Below are positions 10,130 through 15,925 of a stretch of 37,898 bases of DNA, in pieces; within the stretch, counting starts at the first letter, position 1; every line of letters begins with the position of its first letter. This stretch comes from an uncultured Lachnospiraceae bacterium. Lineage in GTDB: Bacteria > Bacillota > Clostridia > Lachnospirales > Lachnospiraceae. The position numbers and the translations under genes are program-made. The stretch is taken from NCBI GenBank assembly GCA_910585635.1, contig CAJUFE010000044.1:1-37898 (forward strand). Direction: 5' to 3'. Below the pieces are notes generated by a model, which had not been told where the DNA came from, made no database searches, and saw nothing but the letters and a program-made list of their open reading frames with translations.

Positions 10130-10788
10130 TGTAGTTCCTCCATCGCGCCGGTCAGATAATCTGCAACTTTTTTGACCCGCATCAGTTTTGGCAGGCATAG
10201 ATCCTTCAGCGAGCAGGCATTACAGGCTTTAGTCGGCTTTACCTTAGGTGTATAGTGTTTCTGATACAGATCGTGCATCTCTACAAGACTGTCTCGGACT
10301 TGACTGCGGAGATCTTGGGTCAGTGGGACCACTGTGCGATGGCGGGTCTCGCCATAGTATATCGCCCCCTCTTGGATAGCACAGCAGAGCATTTCCTCCA
10401 AACACATTGCCTGGGCGCACAGTTGCAAGGCATCTGCCGGTCCATCTTTTGGCTTGCCCCGCTTATATTCGATCGGGTAGGGTCTCCACGTCCCTTCTCG
10501 GCCTTGCAAGGATATCCCGTCAGGGTCCTGATGGAATTCTACTACATCACATTGACCGGAGATGCCCAGCTGTGCCGAGTGGACCGCTAAGCCCCGCACG
10601 ATCAGCACATCCCCCCGGCTCTCCCGAAAGCCCTGATCATGGGCGTTTTCATGCATGAGGCTGCCGTCTACAGTGCGGAAATTTTCTGCCCATTGGTCTT
10701 CAATGTGGATCAGCGCCCACTGGCGGCGGCAAAAAGCAAAATGTTGGAGACCGGACAGCTGGAGCCAGTCCTCTTCCCGGATGTTCAT
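10126..10788 (-). CDS. cas4: CRISPR-associated exonuclease Cas4
   Basis: A RecB-family nuclease of 220 residues that works with Cas1-Cas2 to trim prespacers and select those with the right PAM. The iron-sulfur cluster cysteines are visible: C20 near the N-terminus and C189, C192 and C198 at the C-terminus. The nuclease motif includes H46, D81 and E107-x-K109. The start overlaps the cas7 stop (ATGA), and its own stop overlaps the cas1 start. Its presence predicts PAM-dependent acquisition, which fits the repeated spacer that shares one end. Confidence 0.95.
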   Translation of the reverse strand: MNIREEDWLQLSGLQHFAFCRRQWALIHIEDQWAENFRTVDGSLMHENAHDQGFRESRGDVLIVRGLAVHSAQLGISGQCDVVEFHQDPDGISLQGREGTWRPYPIEYKRGKPKDGPADALQLCAQAMCLEEMLCCAIQEGAIYYGETRHRTVVPLTQDLRSQVRDSLVEMHDLYQKHYTPKVKPTKACNACSLKDLCLPKLMRVKKVADYLTGAMEELQ

Positions 10789-11681
10789 CCCATCTGGATA
10801 CAGGTGGCGCCGGCGGGGAGGGCCGCCTCATCCACTGTAACGATATAATCCTGATAGGAACGGGCCGGAGCGGGGTCGTCCTCGTCCCTGCGCCGGATAT
10901 GGACACTTTCAAACAGCTTCCACGCTGGAGCACAGCCCAGTTCGCTGTCGTGCTTGAAGACGATCAATCCCCGTACGGCCATCTTGCCCCGGGCAGCGGA
11001 GTGATCGTGCTCGAACATATTGAGGATGGCCTCCCAGAGGAGCGCTAAGTCTTCCTCCGAAAATCCGGTCGTCTTACGGGCCAAGTTGGCGGAAACATAC
11101 CCCTCGCAGCGATAGAGGCCGTAGGGGATGATGTATTTACGCCCCATCTCAGTCCCCTTCCGCTCTGCGTCGGCTTCCGTGGTGATCGCAACACGCGTGA
11201 TGGTCACTTCCTGCGGGACCACCGGTTCTATACTGTGGGCAAAGCTGAGCTGGACGGGACCGCGGACCTGGCCGCAGTTTAAGGAATTTTTAGTAAAAGT
11301 AGTCATCACCGCGCCGAAGGTACGGATATCATAAAAGTTCTTACACATCCAGTCCCGAAGCTTTTTATCCAGATCCGGGTCATTTTTTTTCTTCTCTTTT
11401 ACTGTCTTTTCCGTGACATCCAGCGCGGCAAAGGCCTCCTGGTCGCTGCGGTTTAATGGAACGCCGTCCTTGACATAGATGCGCCAGCCTGTGGTGTCTT
11501 CCTTTACCGTTTCCACATAATTACGGATCTTGCGTTTCAAGCAGACATCGGTGACCAGACCCAGGCCGGTCTCTGGGTCTACCCGGGGCATATTGCCCGC
11601 GTCCGGGTCGCCGTTGGGATTGCCGTTTTCTACGTCAAATAGGATGACAAATTCATAACGGTTTTTGATGGGTTCAGACAT
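10785..11681 (-). CDS. cas7: Cascade backbone subunit Cas7 (Csd2)
   Basis: Cas7 forms the filament that binds the spacer part of the crRNA in type I-C Cascade. The 298-residue protein has the Csd2 N-terminus with FDVENGNPNGDPD and the downstream FGAVMTTFTKN and VRGPVQLSFAHSI segments. The ATG at 11681 is preceded by GGAGGAG and lies inside the end of cas8c, giving an 8-base overlap. The longer upstream frame is part of cas8c in another frame. Confidence 0.96.
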   Translation of the reverse strand: MSEPIKNRYEFVILFDVENGNPNGDPDAGNMPRVDPETGLGLVTDVCLKRKIRNYVETVKEDTTGWRIYVKDGVPLNRSDQEAFAALDVTEKTVKEKKKNDPDLDKKLRDWMCKNFYDIRTFGAVMTTFTKNSLNCGQVRGPVQLSFAHSIEPVVPQEVTITRVAITTEADAERKGTEMGRKYIIPYGLYRCEGYVSANLARKTTGFSEEDLALLWEAILNMFEHDHSAARGKMAVRGLIVFKHDSELGCAPAWKLFESVHIRRRDEDDPAPARSYQDYIVTVDEAALPAGATCIQMG

Positions 11682-12042
11682 TTTTGCTCTCCTCCTTTTT
11701 CTCATATCGCTTCTGGGTCTGGTGGTAGTAGCCAAGCTGGAACGCACCCTGTTGGGGGAGGCTCAGTCGGGGCGGGAACGTCTCGGAAAGAACGCTGGTC
11801 AGCGCAGCGATCTGTTTTTCATAGTAGATGCGCAGACCACTCTCCAGCTTCCGCAGATGCTTTTGGGACAGATTTAATAAGATCGGGAAAATGTGGCCTG
11901 GTGTGGAAGAAGCCGCGTTGAAATACCGGTCCTTGATGGTCGCGTTGATGCTTGGATTGGCAGAGGACTGGATGGCTTCCAGGACGGAAAACAGCCGCCC
12001 TAATGTGTAAGGGATATTTGTGCTGTCAGGGTTAAGAGACAC
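11674..12042 (-). CDS. cas11c: Cascade small subunit Cas11c from an internal start in cas8c
   Basis: In type I-C systems the small subunit is made by internal initiation within cas8c (established for the family). Here AAAGGAGG lies at 12058-12051 on the - strand, exactly 8 bases before a GTG at 12042-12040 in the cas8c frame. This gives a 122-residue helical protein starting at the VSLNPDSTN segment, the size expected of Cas11c. An in-frame TTG at 12048 is too close to the Shine-Dalgarno to compete. Two copies per complex would bind the displaced strand. Confidence 0.85.
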   Translation of the reverse strand: MSLNPDSTNIPYTLGRLFSVLEAIQSSANPSINATIKDRYFNAASSTPGHIFPILLNLSQKHLRKLESGLRIYYEKQIAALTSVLSETFPPRLSLPQQGAFQLGYYHQTQKRYEKKEESKNV

Positions 12043-13416
12043 AGTCAACACCTCCTTTGAAATGCCTCTTTGAGGACGCTTGAGATAATAGGCTTTTATG
12101 ATGGCAGCCCGGCCCCGTGTCATATCCTGCTCGGCCCGGATCCGGAGCAATGCGCCGTAGAGCAATGTGGCAGGGTAGGGCTCGTTCATCAGGATAGAAC
12201 GCAGTACCGCGCCCGTCATATTCGGAGAAGAGGACTTGTCCCTGGAATTTTGATCCACCGTCTCCCACAGCAGCCGCCAGAGCGGCAGTGTATCGAATTT
12301 GTCAAAAACAGGCTTCACGATGTCCAGGCGCTCATAGTGCTCTTGGACATTTCGCAAAAAAACGCCGAAACTATTTCTTAGGAAAAAGCGGACGGACAGC
12401 CGCGCGGCATTTGGCGCCAGCCCTAAGATATAAAAAGGCCGCTCTGGATCCAGAAGGGTCTCGTCATACCGGACAGAGCGGCCGCGCAGCAGCTGTCCCA
12501 CCATATCCCGCAATTCCGTCTCCGAATAACTGCATTGTGCGCCAAAGGTGAACGCGCCAAAGGCATCCTGAAAAGCCGGCTCGCCGCCTTCTGCCCAGCA
12601 GACCACGGTCGTATCGCCGATCCGGTAAAGATACTCCCGGTCTGCCAGCAGATGGTTCAGGGCCGAAGTATACGCAAAGGCAGCATATCTGCTGGTCGGG
12701 GCGTTAAGGTTCTGCTCTTTTCCGTAAGAACAGAAGGCCGGTGCATTGAAGGACACCAAAGCCGCACCGCTGGATTGAGCGCCCTGGACCCCTTTGATGG
12801 CAGGGTGGATCGCCTCTACAGAAGTTTCCTGGCCAGTGACCAGACAGACCATCGTAGGACCGTCGCCATCCGCGTCGTAGTGGGTCTGCCATGCCTGCCG
12901 GACGGCAGGATCCTCATGGATAAAAGCTCCCTGGAACCGGAACACCAGGTTCGCTCCTGCCATTATGCTGCTGATATCATTTAAAAGTGCAGGGTGTGTT
13001 TCCGCTTTGTCCGGGTCCCAATGTTGAAAAAAGCGTAGGAGTGCCTGGGCAGGGGCGGATCCAACATTTGCCAACAGCTGCTCATGGAGCGCTTTGCAGG
13101 CGGTAAAGCATTCCTTGGCTCTCGTCTGGTTTCCTTTTGCATCAATCCCTAAGATATAAACGGCATTATCACAAAGAAAATTTGCAGCGATCCCTACGGT
13201 CCGTTTGACCGGGGCGGGTAGCTTTTTGATCTGAGGCGCAAGGACTGTTTTTTTCCCTTTTAGCACATTTTCCTGGATGGAGACGGCACGGAGGAGCTGT
13301 CCCTGCTCGTCTAAGTCCAGCGCGTAGGAGACCTTGACCGGATTCCAGCCTGGCGGCGCGGCTTTCTCCTTGCGGTTCAGATCCTCATAATGCCGTACCA
13401 ATGCCTGTAAGATCAT
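11674..13416 (-). CDS. cas8c: Cascade large subunit Cas8c (Csd1)
   Basis: The 580-residue large subunit of type I-C Cascade. Cas8c reads the PAM and helps open the target; its C-terminal helical part corresponds to the small subunit. The protein has the Csd1 start MILQALVRHYEDL and the family segments FCSYGKEQNLNAP and LRNSFGVFLRNVQEHYERL. Its start overlaps the cas5c stop. The last 122 codons are preceded by a strong internal ribosome binding site and are annotated separately as cas11c. Confidence 0.95.
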   Translation of the reverse strand: MILQALVRHYEDLNRKEKAAPPGWNPVKVSYALDLDEQGQLLRAVSIQENVLKGKKTVLAPQIKKLPAPVKRTVGIAANFLCDNAVYILGIDAKGNQTRAKECFTACKALHEQLLANVGSAPAQALLRFFQHWDPDKAETHPALLNDISSIMAGANLVFRFQGAFIHEDPAVRQAWQTHYDADGDGPTMVCLVTGQETSVEAIHPAIKGVQGAQSSGAALVSFNAPAFCSYGKEQNLNAPTSRYAAFAYTSALNHLLADREYLYRIGDTTVVCWAEGGEPAFQDAFGAFTFGAQCSYSETELRDMVGQLLRGRSVRYDETLLDPERPFYILGLAPNAARLSVRFFLRNSFGVFLRNVQEHYERLDIVKPVFDKFDTLPLWRLLWETVDQNSRDKSSSPNMTGAVLRSILMNEPYPATLLYGALLRIRAEQDMTRGRAAIIKAYYLKRPQRGISKEVLTVSLNPDSTNIPYTLGRLFSVLEAIQSSANPSINATIKDRYFNAASSTPGHIFPILLNLSQKHLRKLESGLRIYYEKQIAALTSVLSETFPPRLSLPQQGAFQLGYYHQTQKRYEKKEESKNV

Positions 13417-14078
13417 CCTCTCACCTCCTCGCTGTCCCGGGGCGGTACATGGAGGACACCGTCACGGAGGACTGCCCGGAAGAACAGAGGGCGGATATCC
13501 TTCGGGTCTGTGTAGTCCATGTCATAAAGCATATATCCCAGGTCCCGCTCCCCCCGCAGCTCCTCTGGACAAGGCGGGATGTCCTGGCAGGGGGCAAAGT
13601 GGGCGGGAAATTCCCGGCAGCCGAAGCAGGGCTGGTGGTAAAACTGGCCTTTGGCGATGCGCCGGGTCGCGATGTCCTGGAACTTCCCGGGGTTATCACT
13701 CACTGCGGCCTTCTCGGGCAAGATGCTAAAATGGGCTTCGATCACATAACGTACATCCTGCAGTAGCAAAGAAGCACGCTGTTGGATATCCTGAGAGGTG
13801 GCCAGATAAAGCTCTCCGCGCCCGCGATCCATGACTGTTTTGGCCGAGCGTGCAGAGATCGTGGACTTGACCTCATTGCGCCGGAGGTTGGTGAAACGGA
13901 TCGGCGCCAGCACGTGGATACGGTCTACGACCCAGAGGATACCCGGGTGCCAATAGATGCTTTCGATCAGCCCACGAGCGGCAGAGGGCGTCATGATGTC
14001 GTAGCTCACACGTTCAACTTTCATCTCCGGACGAGAAAAACAAGCGTATCTTCCCCAGGTCTCGAAACGGATAGGCAT
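13413..14078 (-). CDS. cas5c: Cas5c, crRNA-processing Cascade subunit
   Basis: In type I-C, Cas5c replaces Cas6: it cuts the repeat hairpin of the precursor and stays bound to the 5' handle (family knowledge). The 221-residue protein has the Csd5 N-terminus IRFETWGRYACFSRPEMKVER and the segment APIRFTNLRRNEVKSTI. The ATG at 14078 lies 9 bases after AAAGGAG; the GTG at 14087 touches that site and is unlikely. It is the first gene of the operon, with a consensus promoter 48-76 bases upstream. No cas6 is present, as expected. Confidence 0.95.
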   Translation of the reverse strand: MPIRFETWGRYACFSRPEMKVERVSYDIMTPSAARGLIESIYWHPGILWVVDRIHVLAPIRFTNLRRNEVKSTISARSAKTVMDRGRGELYLATSQDIQQRASLLLQDVRYVIEAHFSILPEKAAVSDNPGKFQDIATRRIAKGQFYHQPCFGCREFPAHFAPCQDIPPCPEELRGERDLGYMLYDMDYTDPKDIRPLFFRAVLRDGVLHVPPRDSEEVRG

Positions 14079-14125
14079 AGCATCCACTCCTTTCTTTCAA
14101 TTATATGGAAGATCTTCTGTGTTAG

Positions 14126-14154
14126 AGCATAGCACGCTCTACGTAAAATGTCAA
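14126..14154 (-). promoter_or_regulatory. Promoter of the cas5c-cas2 operon
   Basis: On the - strand: -35 TTGACA (14154-14149), a 17-base spacer and -10 TATGCT (14131-14126). Transcription would start near 14119, about 40 bases before the cas5c start. The -35 box lies inside the predicted Cascade-bound target of the small RNA at 14399-14504. Confidence 0.8.
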
Positions 14155-14179
14155 CAATTTCTCTATTTACTTCTCTGAA
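14143..14179 (-). promoter_or_regulatory. Predicted Cascade operator at the cas promoter (PAM plus partial protospacer)
   Basis: The - strand reads TTC (14179-14177), the type I-C PAM, followed by AGAGAAGTAAATAGAG (14176-14161). The guide of the divergent small RNA begins AGAGACGGAAACAGAG. The two agree at 13 of 16 positions, plus position 17. The mismatches are at 6, 8 and 12; positions 6 and 12 are flipped-out bases that Cascade does not read. Beyond position 17 the match is lost. A 34-base footprint would reach 14143 and cover the -35 box. Short seed matches of this kind allow binding without Cas3 cleavage, so this should act as an operator (inference). Confidence 0.75.
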
Positions 14180-14248
14180 ATTTTCTTATGCATTACTTTT
14201 TACCGCCACGCCAGAGAGCCCTGCTGTTATAGATATGACATGTGGCAG

Positions 14249-14273
14249 AGGGTCCCCTTCCGGAGCGGACCCT
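14249..14273. other. GC-rich hairpin between the cas and small-RNA promoters
   Basis: AGGGTCC (14249-14255) and GGACCCT (14267-14273) form a 7-bp stem around a loop that holds a smaller CCGG palindrome. A short TTTAC follows on the + strand, so it could be a weak terminator. No gene ending here was recognised; the rest of 14180-14363 shows nothing convincing. Confidence 0.35.
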
Positions 14274-14363
14274 TTACAACATTTCTATGCAATAAGACCC
14301 CATGGCGTGGGCGTGAAAAATAGCAAAGTAAAATTGTAAATGATAGGATACAAGCTTTTTTCG

Positions 14364-14392
14364 TTGCAAATACATAAAAGTACGGGTATAAT
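14364..14392 (+). promoter_or_regulatory. Promoter of the repeat-like small RNA
   Basis: -35 TTGCAA (14364-14369), a 17-base spacer and a perfect -10 TATAAT (14387-14392). The expected start, 6-8 bases downstream, falls at 14398-14400, exactly the first base of the repeat-like element. Confidence 0.8.
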
Positions 14393-14398
14393 CTCTTT

Positions 14399-14504
14399 GT
14401 CGCCTTTTGTGCCGAACAAAATGCGTGGATTGAAATAGAGACGGAAACAGAGATGCTTATAAGATGCAGGGGTGGGAGTATATGTCCTCACCCCTGCGTC
14501 TTTT
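14399..14504 (+). ncRNA. creR: CreR-like Cas-regulating RNA (crRNA-like, one pseudo-repeat)
   Basis: The RNA opens with a CRISPR-repeat-like element at 14399-14436. It starts GTCGC and ends GCGTGGATTGAAAT, the same first 5 and last 14 bases as the array repeat. The middle differs in sequence but still folds: GCCTTTTGT (14401-14409) pairs with ACAAAATGC (14416-14424) apart from one C-A mismatch. Cas5c could therefore cut it and leave the normal 5' handle. The guide begins at 14437 with AGAGACGGAAACAGAG. There is no second repeat; a terminator ends the RNA near 14504. The guide seed matches the cas5c promoter region beside a TTC PAM. This is the plan of the known Cas-regulating RNAs (CreR/CreA), with which Cascade represses its own genes. 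The symbol is by analogy. Confidence 0.78.
14463..14504 (+). terminator. Terminator of the repeat-like small RNA
   Basis: GATGCAGGGGTG (14463-14474) pairs with CACCCCTGCGTC (14489-14500), with one G-U pair, followed by TTTT. It sets the RNA length at about 105 bases and overlaps the last bases of a 34-base guide. Confidence 0.8.
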
Positions 14505-14515
14505 GGGAGTACCTG

Positions 14516-14611
14516 CTATAGGGCGGTCGCGATCTTCTGCTCACCCAGCACGATCGTATCCTCATAGATCTGATCCTGGGCGGTCTGCTCTACCAGGTAG
14601 ATGATCCTCGC
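14516..14611 (-). pseudogene. Fragment of a GHKL-type sensor kinase gene
   Basis: About 30 codons on the - strand read RIIYLVEQTAQDQIYEDTIV and end in TAG at 14516. They resemble the segment FITLVEQLVLHQIYGDTIVL of the sensor kinase at 15926-17410, and the DNA is also similar (near 16740-16800). No other part of a kinase surrounds it. It is best read as a relic of a second copy, left just beyond the small-RNA terminator. Confidence 0.6.
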
Positions 14612-14694
14612 ACGGGAGTGCGTATCGAGATAAAAATGTCCACGAACAGGATATAAACACTAATTTCGGAGTGCAACTAAAGATGTTTTTAATG

Positions 14695-14723
14695 TTGCCT
14701 TTTTTTTGGGTTTACACTATAAT
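14695..14723 (+). promoter_or_regulatory. Promoter-like pair upstream of the HTH fragment
   Basis: -35 TTGCCT (14695-14700), 17 bases, -10 TATAAT (14718-14723). The predicted start near 14730 is only about 12 bases before the ATG at 14742. Confidence 0.5.
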
Positions 14724-14741
14724 GGATATACCAGCACAAAG

Positions 14742-14915
14742 ATGCGGAAGGATAAAATAGTCCAGGGCACAATGCAGCATATCCGTAATGGTCATGTCAG
14801 ATCAGTAGATATATTAAATATAATATGTCTGATCTTACGTCTGGATCCATCTGAAATGATCGAGATAACACCAATGGACGAAGAAAAGATAAGATTTTTT
14901 AAACACCACGTTTAG
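14742..14915 (+). pseudogene. Truncated XRE-type helix-turn-helix fragment
   Basis: A 57-codon frame reads MRKDKIVQGTMQHIRNGHVR and continues with DILNIICLILRLDPSEMIEI. This looks like the last helices of a small Cro/CI-type HTH protein (the recognition helix and the final two helices). The normal N-terminal helices are missing; the in-frame sequence upstream, back to a TAA at 14661, does not resemble them. There is no Shine-Dalgarno. A degraded gene is more likely than a functional one, though a leaderless message from the promoter just upstream cannot be excluded. Confidence 0.45.
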
Positions 14916-14997
14916 TGTTAGAAGATAGAGCGGGATGTGCCATATCATGACTGCCCGATGGAAATAGGGACGATATCTCAGAAGGGAGAGGAGGAAC

Positions 14998-15138
14998 ATG
15001 GACGGTATGACTAAAGAGGAGATGCAACGTTTTTTAAATCGCGAAGCTGAAAAGGGCAGTACAGAGTATGAGGCTCTTAAGGCATTAGCTGATATCCTAG
15101 GGATACAATTTCCAGAATTAAAGCAAAAGGCTGAATGA
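14998..15138 (+). CDS. Small hypothetical protein, 46 residues
   Basis: An open frame starting MDGMTKEEMQRFLNREAEKG with GGAGAGGAGG just before its ATG. The product is charged, probably two helices, with no membrane segment, signal or known motif. It follows the HTH fragment by 82 bases and is followed by a strong terminator at 15218-15273, which supports a real transcription unit. The family was not recognised; a small accessory to a HTH regulator is only a guess. Confidence 0.55.
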   Translation: MDGMTKEEMQRFLNREAEKGSTEYEALKALADILGIQFPELKQKAE

Positions 15139-15217
15139 TCAGTCCGGTGATGTGCCTGGCGGATAAAATATCCTGACGGTATCACCTGTAGAGATGGGAC
15201 GAACAGAAATGGAAAAG

Positions 15218-15273
15218 GACCCTGCAAAAGACCAAAGGTCAGAAAGGCCTCGATCTTTTGCAGGGTCTTTTTT
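15218..15273. terminator. Bidirectional terminator
   Basis: A perfect 14-bp stem, 15218-15231 with 15254-15267, has a 22-base loop and six T on the + strand. On the - strand the stem is followed by CTTTTCC. It can end both the small + strand gene and the - strand FlxA-like gene. Confidence 0.8.
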
Positions 15274-15401
15274 CAAGGGCTGGAAAGGTCAAGATCCGCT
15301 ATCAGCCGGCAGTCCTGTCTTTGCGTCGTGGATCCTTACGGCCAGGGCTATACCGCTGGATCCACACGGCTAAAGTACGACTGCCGGATGGGGTCAGGAC
15401 C

Positions 15402-15761
15402 TCATGCCAGCCGGTCCACCAGAGCGCCCAGGGATGGATCCTGTGCCAGGGGGCCTCGGCCGCTCTGGCCGTCGGGTGTCTGTCCCTGCCGCTCCGCCTC
15501 CATCTGCTCCTGCCTTTCCTGCCGCTCCTGTTTCTGGGCGGCCTTTTTCTTTAGCTGCTCCAGCTTTTGTTCCGTGGACTGGATCTCACGCTCCAGCTCC
15601 CGGACCTTTTTCTCAGCATGGGCCTTCTGGGCTTCTTTTTTTTCGTTGTTCAGCTGCTGGAGCTTGTTCTCCAGCGCGCGGATCTGGGGGTCGGAGCCTG
15701 CGCTCTTCCCCAGCTGACCGGCAGACGATGCCCAGGGCGTTGCTAATTGTATACGCATCAT
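15402..15761 (-). CDS. FlxA-like coiled-coil protein
   Basis: A 119-residue protein without signal or membrane segment. A short N-terminus containing SSAGQLGKSAGSD is followed by a long charged coiled coil (about residues 28-85, Glu/Lys/Gln-rich heptads) and a flexible Gln/Gly/Pro tail. This layout matches the FlxA-like family common in clostridia, whose role is unclear. AGGAGG lies 8 bases before the ATG at 15761; the in-frame GTG at 15770 is too close to it. It follows the kinase gene on the same strand after about 165 bases. Confidence 0.7.
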   Translation of the reverse strand: MMRIQLATPWASSAGQLGKSAGSDPQIRALENKLQQLNNEKKEAQKAHAEKKVRELEREIQSTEQKLEQLKKKAAQKQERQERQEQMEAERQGQTPDGQSGRGPLAQDPSLGALVDRLA

Positions 15762-15925
15762 GATGTTCACCTCCTGTTATCTCCATCGGCGGATAAGATG
15801 GCCGGGAAACCAGATCGGTGCGGATGGCGCGGCCAGTGTTGTGAACGGCAAGATCCGTGGAGGGCAGACTGTGTGGTGGACCGACGATCGCAAAGTAGTG
15901 GACGACCGTGAAGGGACGGATGGTC

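Noticed and set aside
14148..14339. A 63-codon frame starting in the cas promoter region (+ strand)
   Set aside because: It has no ribosome binding site, starts inside the -35 box of the opposite promoter and shows no recognisable product. A toxin-type CreT RNA here could not be supported either.
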